DNA of 64,000 bases, taken from NCBI RefSeq assembly GCF_033807715.1, contig NC_084587.1:12544942-12608941 (forward strand). The letters run 5' to 3'. Shown here one piece after another: positions 10,159-20,908 of this stretch (positions are counted from its first letter, which is position 1; each line of letters opens with the position of its first letter). The stretch comes from Cololabis saira (lineage: Eukaryota > Chordata > Actinopteri > Beloniformes > Belonidae). Below the pieces are notes generated by a model, which worked only from the letters and a program-made list of their open reading frames with translations, was not told where the DNA came from and did no database searches. The position numbers and the translations under genes are program-made.

Positions 10159-10468
10159 AGGAGCCTGAGGCAAGAATAAGAAATGTGACTCATTAGCGCC
10201 ACGACGACCGTCGGGGGTACTGCAGCCAACAGCGAAGCCGGCACGGGAGAACGCGCATGCAGCGTCATGTGACGTCACATCCGCAGGACAGCACGGGAAA
10301 TTCGGGCCCAGAATTGCAGCGCATTTTGCAGCACACAGCCTGTTCAAGGCAACGGAGAGATACGCTAGAGGGCTCATTCTTTTTGGTTTGGAACGCTTCA
10401 TCTGACATTATTACTAGAAAACTTAAAACGTATACGCATTTTTTTCATAAATCCTGCCTCAAGCTCCT
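10159..10468. mobile_element. TTAA MITE, copy 1
   Basis: The ends AGGAGCCTGAGGC (10,159) and the complement GCCTCAAGCTCCT (ending 10,468) are inverted repeats, flanked by TTAA on both sides (10,155-10,158 and 10,469-10,472). TTAA duplication is typical of piggyBac and Kolobok superfamilies; I cannot choose between them. It is non-coding. The sister copy at 27,392-27,731 lies in the opposite orientation and sits inside an L2 reverse transcriptase. Confidence 0.8.
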
Positions 10469-10473
10469 TTAAG

Positions 10474-10572
10474 ATTAAATTATTCACTGCATTTAATATT
10501 AAATTATTCACTGCATTAAAGAAGGTCGATGTAAGTCGCTTTGGATAAAAGAGTCTGCTAAATGACTATGAT
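10474..10572 (+). repeat. Duplicated 30-bp AT-rich unit and L2/SINE 3' tail
   Basis: ATTAAATTATTCACTGCAT occurs twice in tandem (10,474 and 10,500 region). It is followed by TGTAAGTCGCTTTGGATAAA and AGAGTCTGCTAAATGA, the widely shared 3' tail of fish L2 LINEs and of SINEs that borrow it. A weaker version (GTAAGTCGCTTTGGACCATT) is at 35,357. Confidence 0.65.
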
Positions 10573-10574
10573 AC

Positions 10575-10919
10575 ATTAGAAAGTTGGCTGGGGCACCGAA
10601 GAAGCTAAATGGAAGTGTCACAAATTGGGACAATCCGTACGAAGAGAAGAACCCTTTTCTTCACTGGAGACAAGTGGATCCACCATTAGCCCTCTGTCAA
10701 ATCCAGTGTTGTGATAAAATGAACTGTGCCGAACCGGTCCAGGAGTTTGTCGACCATGGGAAAGGTATCACAAATTTTGTGAAACCTTATTTACCTTCCT
10801 GTAATCCACACAGACGGGAATAGGTTCTTCTTGCTCACAAGAATGATGGGGCTACAACAAGCACTGTAGGATTTTTCAATACACCCATCTTCAACATGTT
10901 TACCATTTACATTTGGACG
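10575..10919 (-). pseudogene. Gypsy reverse transcriptase fragment (broken)
   Basis: The minus strand encodes Ty3/Gypsy reverse transcriptase motifs in order: EDGCIEKSYSACCSPIILVSKKN (first motif, near 10,870), VCVDYRKVNKVS (near 10,810), then after a frameshift a piece with KLLDRFGTAHF and ITTLDLTEG (motif A with catalytic Asp, near 10,720-10,690), then LSPVKK and finally FFGAPAN. The full domain synthesises cDNA from the element's RNA. Stop codons and frameshifts are present, and the YIDD half is missing. The 5' continuation lies beyond the hAT element at 11,904-11,990, so the fragment was split by that insertion. Confidence 0.75.
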
Positions 10920-10927
10920 GTTTCTCT

Positions 10928-11903
10928 TAGGGATGCCCCGATACCATTTTTTTCACACCGAGTACGAGTACGAGTATTTTAATTTGTGTACTCGCCGATA
11001 CAGAGTACCGATCCGTTACTTCTACCACAAAAATAACTAGGCTAAAAATTAAATGAAAAATGCAATGAATTGGAAGACAGGTTGGATTTGCAACAGAAAT
11101 TCAATTTTAAACAAAACTCAGCCAGCGGGGCTTTCCTCCGCGCTTTAGTCTCATCGCAGGAACATCAACTGCGCATGTGCGGTGCTTCACCTGAAGCCGT
11201 CCATGTGAAACAGCATTAAAAAATCAAATAGGATTTAAAAAACAGGCTAAATGAAATGATGTTACACACTCTTGTACAGTAGGTGGCGGTATGCACCTTA
11301 AAGTTGGTTGCGATCCGCCAATAAAACAGAGAAGAAGAAGAAGAACATAAACAATCCCATTGTTACAGACCGGTTATATAGAGTGATACCCATGAGTGAG
11401 ACTGGCAGCGCCGTTTCAGGCAAGATAGCGAAAATTAATGTAAGCGGGACGTCAGCAGGGTGGACATATTTCAAAATAAGGGATGACGACAGAAGCAAGG
11501 CAGACTGCGGGCTGTTGACGCGGCTAACCGGCTAACGCGACTAACCAGAATGTAACGATGGGATTGTTTATGTTGTACTGTGAGTTACGTGGAGTGTTTA
11601 ATAAAGTTCCCTGTGAGTAAGGGTAATACTCAACCGTCCAGTTTGTATAATTAAGTAAGATAAAACAAACTGAAACATGGAACAGCTGGCTGAGCAGCGG
11701 CAGCTCGGCGGCTGCTGCTCAGCCAGGCTGCAGACTGACCCGGGGAGCCACGGGGCGGCTCAACATCTCCCCCTAGCGGCGCTAACCAGTAACTACAAGT
11801 ATCGGTGCGTGGTATCGGAGAATTTTTTTGAGTACGAGTATGAGTATATGAGGGCAGTATCGGCCCCGATACCGATACCAGTATCGGTATCGGGGCATCC
11901 CTA
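10928..11903. mobile_element. hAT non-autonomous element, 976 bp
   Basis: The termini TAGGGATGCCCCGATACC (10,928) and GGTATCGGGGCATCCCTA-type (ending 11,903) are inverted repeats. An exact 8-bp duplication GTTTCTCT flanks it (10,920-10,927; 11,904-11,911). The ends carry subterminal arrays of GAGTACGAGTA and GATACCGATACC, as is usual for transposase-binding regions. The interior contains GGTGGCGGTATGCACC and a GAA run; I see no transposase. It lies inside a Gypsy reverse transcriptase relic. Confidence 0.9.
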
Positions 11904-11911
11904 GTTTCTCT

Positions 11912-11992
11912 TTTGTGTTTCGGAGGTTTGTAAGGCCGTAAACACACCGTCACGCTCAGGAGAGTCTCTACATTTGGTTTGTAGATGAAGAT
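11912..11992 (-). pseudogene. Gypsy reverse transcriptase fragment, upstream piece
   Basis: This short minus-strand stretch continues the Gypsy region across the hAT insertion (reading ...TKCRDSPERDGV..LQTSET). It is weak on its own and is supported mainly by its position. Confidence 0.4.
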
Positions 11993-12885
11993 GTTTATAG
12001 CAGACAGCAGAAGAGGTTATAGGTTAGAGAGGAAGACTTCAGCCTTTTAGAGACAAGACAAGCCATCCCCAATCCAAAACACACAAATAAGATTGTTTTA
12101 TGTTGTTGTTTGTTTTCTCAATGAGTCATCAAAGCTGTAAAACAAAATTGACAGTTCTACTTTATCTAAAGCAAGCCTGTTTGCACTTCATTTTCTATCT
12201 GTCAAGCTTGACATGTGCGTTGAGAAGTGTGACAAAACCCTGACTCTCCTTTCCCTGAGTGTCTGCTACAAATGATTTAATCTGTTTTTTTTTTTCATGG
12301 CTGGTAAAAAGGAAACATGTTGGTGCTGGTCCAAGGGATAACTTGAATTTTTACTTTTTTAAACAAATAGAGATATAGAAATTCAAAATGTGCAGTTTGA
12401 TAAATGACTACAACAGATCACTCCAAAAGTGATTCAATTTCTATTGGCACCCTCTACTGCCCACATTTAAATGTAGGGATTTAAAGGAATTTAAAGCTGA
12501 AATAAACATATTTATAGCTTGATATAATACTACTACTACTACTACTAATAATAATATTAAGTCATTAACGGGTTATAAATACTTTTCTGACAATTATTAA
12601 TAATAGAAATAAATGATCAAAATGAATAAATAAAAACGGGGCACCACCTGAATATCAGGAATTAATAACTTAACAGCACAATCAGTTTCAAAATAACAGA
12701 CATTGTATGCATGTCAGCCTGTCACCACTGGTGACTCACCAGGGGTGGTGCTAGAGAATAATAGAGAGGGAATGAGTCCAAGCACAGGCCTTTGCAACAA
12801 CAAATGTTAGAAATCTGCAAAATAATAACCACAAATGATTTTCTCATTCAAATGAATCAGAATTTATTTACACACAAGTATTAAA
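11993..12885. other. No gene recognised
   Basis: AT-rich sequence with an ACT/AAT run near 12,530-12,555. No feature could be supported. Confidence 0.5.
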
Positions 12886-12888
12886 CAT

Positions 12889-12959
<71 letters not shown>

Positions 12960-12962
12960 GTA
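12889..12962. repeat. (TG)n microsatellite
   Basis: About 36 TG units with a single CG interruption near the end. Confidence 0.95.
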
Positions 12963-13251
12963 TAACACATTTTTAAGTTGATCAGTTTGTAAACTTTGTA
13001 ATTAAAATTAATGATTAAAGACGATATAACCTTGTGTGATTTTCAGAACCAAATGCAATGGTTTGTTAAATTCCATTTATCAATGGAAAAACTGTTTCAA
13101 GTCATTGTGAGTTTAGAAACAAGGTTATAGACATTTGAATATTTTATTTTGAGACCATAGTTAGTTGTTTAATATCTGTCAACATCTTTGGTTTTTGTAA
13201 GGTCACCTATAAGTGTTCAATAAGTATAATTTAATCTGAATGAAGTTTAAT

Positions 13252-13600
13252 TAAAGGGGACATATTATGAAAAACACGTTTTTTCTTGTTTTAACATATA
13301 TAAAGTGGTCTCCCCTCACCCTGCCAGCACAGGGGAGACAAAATACCATGAATTTCTGCAAGGTCTGTGACCCCCGCCTTACAGAATCCCCCAGTGTCAC
13401 GTGATCATTTTTGAGCCGATGAGAATCTGCGCCTAGGGTGACGTCACCTGAGGCGCAGAGGTTCGGCCTCCGCTGCTGAAACCTGAAGCTGCTGGTGGAG
13501 AGAGATGGTCAGGAGGTGATTGGACTGATTGGACGAAATATATGGCTGGAGAAAAAGAGAAGCCCTATAAGTCAAGTTGTACCATTTATGGAGAAAAGTT
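13252..13600. repeat. Dispersed-repeat-like segment ('GGGGACATATTATGAAAAAC')
   Basis: It starts AAAGGGGACATATTATGAAA, the head of a non-coding repeat that is common in fish. It continues through a GC-rich core with CACGTGATC and GACGTCACC. The right end is unclear and no duplication was found, so the class is unassigned. Confidence 0.45.
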
Positions 13601-13669
13601 CTAATATCTCTATGAAGAGAGTATCATAAATATTATGTTGTATGTGTTTTTTGTATTTTTATACATATC

Positions 13670-13790
13670 CAATGTATGGGTACAATTTCACCCACAATGG
13701 GCAAGTAACCATACATGGTAACTTCAGTGTTAGATACAATGTTACTCGCAATGGGCAAGGAACCATATATGGTAACTTCTTTGACCTTGA
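13670..13790. repeat. Two-copy short tandem duplication
   Basis: A unit of about 64 bp with CACAATGGGCAAGTAACCAT, ATGGTAACTTC is repeated once (CGCAATGGGCAAGGAACCAT). It is non-coding. Confidence 0.6.
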
Positions 13791-14119
13791 TTTGCATCAA
13801 GAATAAAAAAAAAACAAAAACAAAAAAATGAAAAATACTCTGGTAGTAGCCCCCAATAACACTGTAGGGTTGAAATTGTACATTTCCAAGTATTTCAATG
13901 AGTGCCCTATAAAGAGTTATTGCATGCTGTTAACAAAACTTCACAACTCAGAGTTAGTTTTTCGTGTGTGTTTTTCCATCATGGTAAAGATCCCTTTGTC
14001 AAGAATCTATAACTTTAGACAACTGATCATTTAATTATTATTAATTGGTGTCCAACTCTCATGAGGAAGATGGTTTTTATGTGTCATAATTATTATTGCA
14101 GGAGAGGGAGCATGAACCT

Positions 14120-14925
14120 GTGATTGCAAGACAGAGCGAAAGAGCGGTGCAAGATCCAACCTGGTATTGATGATTATATCGGTGTCTTTTTCAATCAATT
14201 TTGTGCCACAGCTGATACTTACTCAGTGAGTAACATGGAGAAAGCCAAACTGACGGCACTAAGACTCCACGCAAAGTTCTCCGGGACAATCATCCAGTTC
14301 AGAGGTTTGTGACATTCTGATTTCAATCAATGAGAAGCTTTACAGATTGGATATTGGTACTCATTGAGTCACTTAAAAGAATTTCAACAGCTGCATGAAA
14401 GCCTGGAATTCAGCCAACAAATAGCAATACTCACTAAAGAAAATGTCTCTCTTCATGACTGTGTCACATCGATGTCATCTCAGCTCGCAATTGTCATGAA
14501 ATAAAACAAAGACATTAAATAAATTATTCTTCTTAATTTGCAATTGTGCAGTGTGATGACCATATGATATTTTCTGGAATTCCCAAACAAACGACAGATG
14601 ACAACCCTGAACAGATGATTCAAGTTTTTGTGAAGAATCAGCTGAAAATCCCCATGGACATGATCAAAGACACCACGTTCCAGAGTTCATCGCATGAAAC
14701 TCACAAACTCGGAAAACAAATGGCAATGACCAATTGTGGCTAAACACTTTAAACAGAAACAGCTTGTACAATGCCAAGGTAAAAACCTGAAAGGAACCAA
14801 CTACAGCGTGAACAACCAATTTCCTTACGAGATCCTGAACAGACGAAAAGTTATTTTCCAGATCAGAAGACATTACATGAAAGAAGGACAAAAGGCAGTA
14901 GTTAGAATCAGAATCAGCTTTATTG
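14120..14925 (+). pseudogene. L1/Tx1-type LINE ORF1 relic
   Basis: The pieces resemble the ORF1 RNA-binding chaperone of L1/Tx1 LINEs (transposase_22 family). A coiled-coil-like segment (LHESLEFSQQIAILTKENVSL region, 14,380-14,500) is followed by the RRM-like region: HMIFSGIPKQ, NPEQMIQVFV, then after a frameshift near 14,730 the C-terminal domain with AKHFKQKQLVQ, LKGTNYSVNNQFPYEIL, RRKVIFQIRRH. In life the trimeric protein coats the LINE RNA. The frame is broken by stops and at least one frameshift, and there is no ORF2 downstream. Directly after it, AGAATCAGAATCAGCTTTAT begins the short LINE/SINE tail. Confidence 0.72.
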
Positions 14926-14965
14926 GCCAAGTTAGAACATGTCAGACAGGGAATTTGACTCCGGT
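14908..14965 (+). repeat. LINE/SINE 3'-end type fragment
   Basis: GAATCAGAATCAGCTTTATT followed by GGCCAAGT is a frequent dispersed motif in fish, usually at the end of a retroposed element. It abuts the ORF1 relic. Confidence 0.45.
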
Positions 14966-15051
14966 TAACACCGTTGGCAACCATTCTTCACGGTGCCATC
15001 TTGGAGAAAGGATGACACTGGGATGGAGGAGGAAAAAAGGCATCTTCACAC

Positions 15052-15092
15052 TGTGTATAAATACAATCAATCAATGATTGTATTTATACACA
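15052..15092. other. Perfect 18-bp hairpin
   Basis: TGTGTATAAATACAATCA, a 5-bp loop, and the exact complement TGATTGTATTTATACACA. It is AT-rich and has no terminator-like T tract. Its role is unknown; it may be the remnant end of a MITE. Confidence 0.85.
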
Positions 15093-15748
15093 ACCATGGC
15101 ATCACTCATGCCTCATAAGTGATGCCATCAGGACGGATGAATACACTGAAGCGAAGATTCAATGAAATATATTGGTCTTCCCTGTCTTCGCTGTTTTTTA
15201 TACGTTCAAAATATATTAAATGAACTATAAATCTGGATTCTATTGGAATTACGTTGATTAATTAAATTACAATAATTTGGACTGAAATAGACTATAATTG
15301 GAACGAATTAGAATAAGGTGCAGTGACTTTGCCGTGAATAGGTTGTGTAATGAAGCTCTTGGTAGTTTAGGAAAAGTAGTCAACGATATGGGGTGTCTAG
15401 TCAGGACACGGGAGGCAGGAATAAACTTTAAACGGTTTATTGTGGCTTTATGGCATAGAACAGATGCACAGGCAACTTCACTCTGTGTGGTTCAAAATGA
15501 AAGAATAAAGGAAATCAATATTATGGTACCAAATAGACTATAGACTCTACTGTTACACAATTTAAATAGTGCAAATAATTACTAATGATAATTTACGACA
15601 GGAATAATGATTAAAGGCTAAATAAAAGGGACAGATAAAGGAAATAATCGTTCAATGCAAACTAGTGGTAAATTATCACATAAATAGCTGTTAGACTTAT
15701 AACAACACCGTATAATCACTAACAGTCCCGAAATGTCTTAGCTATAAA
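15093..15748. other. No gene recognised
   Basis: AT-rich sequence. An 81-codon frame (15,298-15,543) has no motif I recognise. Confidence 0.45.
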
Positions 15749-15751
15749 CAA

Positions 15752-16554
15752 TTAAGCCTTGTGCTGTCTTCGGGTCAAGGGAGGGTGAAAGGAGAAAATA
15801 AGGAAGGAAGGAAAGAAGGGAGAAAAGAAGGAAGGAAGGGATTAAGGAAAGAAGGAAGGAAGGAAGGAAGGAAGGAAGGAAGGAAGGAAGGAAGGAAGGA
15901 AGGAAGGAAGGAAGGAAGGAAGGAAAGAAGGAAGGAAGGGAGAAAACAAGGTAAGAAGGAAAGAAGGGAGAAAAGAGGAAGGGAAGAAGGAAGGAGAGAG
16001 CAGGAGGAAGGAAGCAAGGAAGGAAGGAAGGAAAGAAGGAAGAAAGGAAGTAAGGAAGGAAGGAAAAAAATAAGGAAGGCATGGAGGAAAGAAGGAAGGA
16101 AGGGAGGAAAGAAGGAAGGAAGGAAAAAAGGAAGGGAGGAAAGAAGGAAGGAAGGAAGGAAGGAAGGAAGGAAGGAAGGAAGGAAGGAAGGAAGGAAGGA
16201 AGGAAGGAAGGAAGGAAGGAAGGAAGGAAGGAAGGAAGGAAGGAAGGAAGGAAAGAAGGAAGGAAGGAAGGAAGGGAAAAAAGAATGAAGGAAGGAAAGA
16301 AGGAAGGAAGGACAGAAGGAAGGAAGGAAGGAAGGAAGGAAGGAAGGAAGGAAGGAAGGAAGGAAGGAAGGAAGGGAAGAAGGAAGGGAGAAAAGAAGGA
16401 ATGAAGGGAAAAAAGAAGGAAGGAAGGGAGGAAAGAAGGAAGAAAAGAAAGAAGGAAAGGAGTAAAGAAGGAAGGGAAGAAGGGACGAGAGAGGAGGAGA
16501 AAAGGAGGATAGAAGAATTGGGTCATTTTGACCCAAATACAACACAAGGGTTAA
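15752..16554. mobile_element. MITE whose interior is a GGAA/GAAG microsatellite
   Basis: The outer ends are inverted repeats: TTAAGCCTTGTGCTGT at 15,752 and, at the right, ACAACACAAGGGTTAA ending at 16,554, with GGGTCAA on the left and TTGACCC on the right inside them. The pattern and TTAA ends fit a fish MITE family (Kolobok/piggyBac-like TTAA duplication, inference). From about 15,780 to 16,510 the interior is almost pure GGAA/GAAG repeat with AAA and GGG interruptions. The long frames here (FLPS- or GRKE-repeat proteins) are artefacts of the repeat. Confidence 0.72.
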
Positions 16555-16828
16555 ACACTTACTTGTGGTCATGGACACACAAACAGAGAAAAACCAACTC
16601 AACTATATGACTGTCTAACTGTTTCAGTCTGTCTGATGCTTCTTCTGAAATCCAGCAAAGGCGGAGCAGATAGCGGACAAGCCCAGACTTGTTGTGGGCA
16701 AAGGGCAGCAGAGGTAAGAGAGAGAGAGCAGGCCATATACAGAGGGAAAGTGGGGTGTAACAGGTTAACTCCTAGAGCCTTTTGCACAGGTTGTTTACTG
16801 TGTGTTGATTTGATTCATCATAGCAACA
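16555..16828. other. Unassigned spacer
   Basis: No family is recognised. It ends at the target duplication CATATTT (16,829-16,835) of the foldback. Confidence 0.5.
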
Positions 16829-17064
16829 CATATTTCAACCCAGTCTCACACAAAAACGTACCCTGCCTACGTTGGTCCAAAGTGCAAAAACGTAGAGGGG
16901 CTACAATATTAGCCCTTGAAATGTATAACTGTTACGTTTTTTTAGCCCTTAAAACGTATAACTGTTACATTTTTCTGCCGATTCGTTTTGCGCCCAAGTC
17001 ACGTGACTTTTAAGATTCTGGCCGTGATACCAACAAACACGGTGGACATGTTTCATTTTTGAGT

Positions 17065-18743
17065 GAAGAAAATCAATATTTTGAGTTAGTTTCTGCATAG
17101 AAATGCGTTTTGATTACATTTCTAGCAATACATATTTCACTTTCATAATATTCACTCAGTAAATGTATATAATCTCTTGCTTGCTCGTGGTTGCAAGGTT
17201 TTTTCAGATCTCGTCAGAATAATGTAAATCTGGAACGTTTTAAAAACGTGAAATGGTTACATTTTTGGTTGCTGTACACGCTGTGAAGAAAATCAATATT
17301 TTGAGTTAGTTTCTGCATAGAAATGCGTTTTGATTACATTTCTAGCAATACATATTTCACTTTCATAATATTCACTCAGTAAATGTATATAATCTCTTGC
17401 TTGCTCGTGGTTGCAAGGTTTTTTCAGATCTCGTCAGAATAATGTAAATCTGGAACGTTTTAAAAACGTGAAATGGTTACATTTTTGGTTGCTGTACACG
17501 CTGTGAAGAAAATCAATATTTTGAGTTAGTTTCTGCATAGCATTTTGATTACATTTCTAGCAATACATATTTCACTTGCATAATATTCACTCAGTAAATG
17601 TATATAATCTCTTGCTTGCTCGTGGTTGCAAGGTTTTTTCAGATCTCGTCAGAATAATGTAAATCTGGAACGTTTTAAAAACGTGAAATGGTTACATTTT
17701 TGGTTGCTGTACACGCTGTGAAGAAAATCAATATTTTGAGTTAGTTTCTGCATAGCATTTTGATTACATTTCTAGCAATACATATTTCACTTTCATAATA
17801 TTCACTCAGTAAATGTATATAATCTCTTGCTTGCTCGTGGTTGCAAGGTTTTTTCAGATCTCGTCAGAATAATGTAAATCTGGAACGTTTTAAAAACGTG
17901 AAATGGTTACATTTTTGGTTGCTGTACACGCTGTGAAGAAAATCAATATTTTGAGTTAGTTTCTGCATAGAAATGCGTTTTGATTACATTTCTAGCAATA
18001 CATATTTCACTTTCATAATATTCACTCAGTAAATGTATATAATCTATTGCTTGCTCGTGGTTGCAAGGTTTTTTCAGATCTCGTCAGAATAATGTAAATC
18101 TGGAACGTTTTAAAAACGTGAAATGGTTACATTTTTGGTTGCTGTACACGCTGTGAAGAAAATCAATATTTTGAGTTAGTTTCTGCATAGCATTTTGATT
18201 ACATTTCTAGCAATACATATTTCACTTTCATAATATTCACTCAGTAAATGTATATAATCTCTTGCTTGCTCGTGGTTGCAAGGTTTTTTCAGATCTCGTC
18301 AGAATAATGTAAAACTGGAACGTTTTAAAAACGTGAAATGGTTACATTTTTGGTTGCTGTACACGCTGTGAAGAAAATCAATATTTTGAGTTAGTTTCTG
18401 CATAGAAATGCGTTTTGATTACATTTCTAGCAATACATATTTCACTTTCATAATATTCACTCAGTAAATGTATATAATCTCTTGCTTGCTCGTGGTTGCA
18501 AGGTTTTTTCAGATCTCGTCAGAATAATGTAAAACTGGAACGTTTTAATAACGTGAAATGGTTACATTTTTGGTTGCTGGACATGCTGTGGAAAAAATCA
18601 ATATTTTGAGTTAGTTTCTGCATAGAAATGCGTTTTGATTACATTTCTAGCAATACATATTTCACTTTCATAATATTCACTCAATAAATGTACATAATCT
18701 CTTGCTTGCTCTGGTTGCAAGGTTTTTCAGATCTCGTCAGAAT
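17065..18743 (+). repeat. Left-arm tandem array, 8 units of 215-220 bp
   Basis: Units start at about 17,065, 17,285, 17,505, 17,720, 17,935, 18,155, 18,370 and 18,590 (GAAGAAAATCAATATTTTGA). Three of them (from 17,505, 17,720 and 18,155) are 5 bp shorter (CATAGCATTTT instead of CATAGAAATGCGTTTT). Each unit carries ACGTTTTAAAAACGT followed by GTTACATTTTT, a motif also seen in the terminal module. The last unit is truncated and joins the second terminal-module copy at 18,744. Confidence 0.92.
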
Positions 18744-18858
18744 ACCCTGGCTACGTTGGTCCAAATGCAAAAACGTAGAGGGGTTACAATATTAGCCCTT
18801 GAAATGTATAACTGTTACATTTTTCTAGCCCTTGAAATGTATAACTGTTACATTTAAG
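18744..18858 (+). repeat. Internal copy of the terminal module (left arm)
   Basis: CCCTGGCTACGTTGGTCCAA through the two GTATAACTGTTACATTT blocks repeats 16,860-16,980. The 220-bp array is thus bracketed by two direct copies of the terminal module. The mirror copy in the right arm is about 23,213-23,330. Confidence 0.85.
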
Positions 18859-19168
18859 GAAAAATAAAATTGCTGCCATTTCTTTGATTCTCGGTCTAAA
18901 TTGCAATATTTTAAGATAGTTTCGCCATGAAAAGCAGATTTTATCATATTCATAGCAAGAAATATATTTTGGTTATTTTACCCTCATTTAATGGAACTTA
19001 TTGACGGAAATGTATGAACCATGTGCTTGTTTTACTTCCTTTGAGTAATAAAACCACCAATTTTCTTGCATGGCCCCGTTATTAAAATATATGCCAGGCC
19101 CAGTGCTTAATATCTAAAGTGGGAGGTCCCGGAGCGCAGACGATGAGTGGCTCCGGTGCGAGAGAAAA

Positions 19169-19169
<1 letters not shown>

Positions 19170-19206
<37 letters not shown>
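19170..19206. repeat. (CA)n tract in left arm
   Basis: An A run and about 17 CA units. The mirror (TG)n tract at 22,840-22,901 is nearly twice as long. Confidence 0.9.
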
Positions 19207-19207
<1 letters not shown>

Positions 19208-19528
19208 TTGAACTGTCCGTTTTGACGTTAACGGCGATTTTCACAATGATATCTGCAACATTTCTTAAGGCAGAAACACCACTGTATCATTGTTAATTAC
19301 ACAACATTAGTAGTTAATTTCCTGCAAACCAATTTTCATGTTTTTCCCTTCGATTGTGAGAAAAAAAAGAGTTGTTTCACGCTGAGAGCATCATGCCAGC
19401 CAATCAGAATCCTGGAAAAAACATCAACAAATGACACGTGTAACTTCCAGGCTGATTTATGGTTCCGCGTTACACCAACGCAGAGCCTACGGCGGAAGTG
19501 ATACTAGTAGCTGATTGGCCGATATGTG

Positions 19529-19562
<34 letters not shown>

Positions 19563-19655
19563 CCACCATCATCATCATCATCATCATCACCATCATCATC
19601 ATCATCGCTACCACCATCATCATCATCACCATCACCATCATCATCATCATCATCA
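19529..19655. repeat. (ATC)n tract in left arm
   Basis: Imperfect ATC trinucleotides, about 126 bp. The poly-His, poly-Ile and poly-Asp frames here are artefacts. The tract ends at a reverse-oriented GCAAGCAGCG head (AAGCTGCAAGCAGCGATGAA on the minus strand, 19,682-19,705). Confidence 0.92.
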
Positions 19656-19879
19656 GTCAAGTCAAATTGCACGTGCGAGGTCCCGTTCATCGCTGCTTGC
19701 AGCTTTAATTTATATATAACTATTTTAACATTTCTAAACACAAAAACACGAAAGTGTCCTTGATAATTCAATAATACAATAGGTTCATGTTAAGGACATC
19801 CGTTTTAATTAGTTCTCCTCCGATTATGAGATGTTATTAATGCTCAGTAGACACAGGACGTTTGTTATGTATTGTTATG

Positions 19880-20620
19880 AGGCCTATTTCGTGTCTATTT
19901 TTGAACAGTTCACTAATGCTTTGAGCTAGGAAGCTGAAATTCTAGACTCTGTATCAAGAGGTGACTTTCATCCACTGTGTGGATTTTCAGATCTGTGTGA
20001 CCTTCGGAAGTGTCAAAGGTCACCCCGTCTGTTGCTTTTCGGCCTGCTAAGACTATTTCGTGTCTTTTTTTGCATAGTTCACTAACGCTTTGAGCTAGGA
20101 AGCTGAAATTCTAGACTCTGTATCAGGACGTGACTTTCATCCACTGTGCGAATTTTCAGATCTCTGTGACCTTCGGAAGTGTCAAAGGTCACCCCGTCTG
20201 TTGCTTTTCGGCCTGCTAAGACTATTTCGTGTCTTTTTTTGCATAGTTCACTAACGCTTTGAGCTAGGAAGCTGAAATTCTAGACTCTGTATCAGGAGGT
20301 GACTTTCATCCACTGTGCGAATTTTCAGATCTCTGTGACCTTCGGAAGTGTCAAAGGTCAGCGCGTCTGTTGCTTTTCGGCCTGCTAAGATTATTTTGTG
20401 TCTTTTTTTGCATAGTTCACTAACGCTTTGAGCTAGGAAGCTGAAATTCTAGACTCTGTATCAGGAGGTGACTCTCATCCACTGTGCCGAGGTCCAGACC
20501 CGTGCAACCTTCGGAAGTGCCAAAGGTCACCGTGTGTGGTGCCTTTTTCGTGCCTTTTTTGTGTGTTTTTTGAATAATTCACTAACGCTTTGAGCTGGGA
20601 GGCTGATTTTTGACTATGTT
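19880..20620 (+). repeat. Left-arm inner tandem array, 5 units of 169 bp
   Basis: The landmark TTGAGCTAGGAAGCTGAAAT occurs at 19,921, 20,090, 20,259 and 20,428, with a diverged fifth at 20,590. Units contain TGACCTTCGGAAGTGTCAAA. The mirror array is at about 21,371-22,110, and one decayed partial unit lies in the central spacer (about 21,029-21,082). Confidence 0.9.
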
Positions 20621-20908
20621 GCAATGCAGAAGGCCCTTTGCTAGGATCTTTTGGTCTTGTGGCTGTACGACTTCCACAGAGCTAGTTGGCATTGCAGAGG
20701 GTTTACAGAGTTGAGACTTGGTAAGCCCAATTTAAGCCCCATATGGAGGCCACAGGTCAAGTTTTACTTGGTTTGGTCAAATATTGTGGCAACGGTGTCC
20801 GTTCGAATGTTGGAAAAGGTGACGTTTCAAAGCCCCGCCCATCGAAAAGTACAGGTCTGATCTGCACCAAACTAACGTCTGTCTGATCAGGGGATGCCCC
20901 CGAACAAC

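Noticed and set aside
15738..16610. Frames of up to 275 codons made of FLPS or GRKE repeats
   Set aside because: Pure products of the GGAA microsatellite in all frames of both strands.
17065..18743. CRISPR-like regularly spaced repeats
   Set aside because: The repeated unit is the whole 220 bp with no variable spacers, in a vertebrate genome; it is a tandem satellite.
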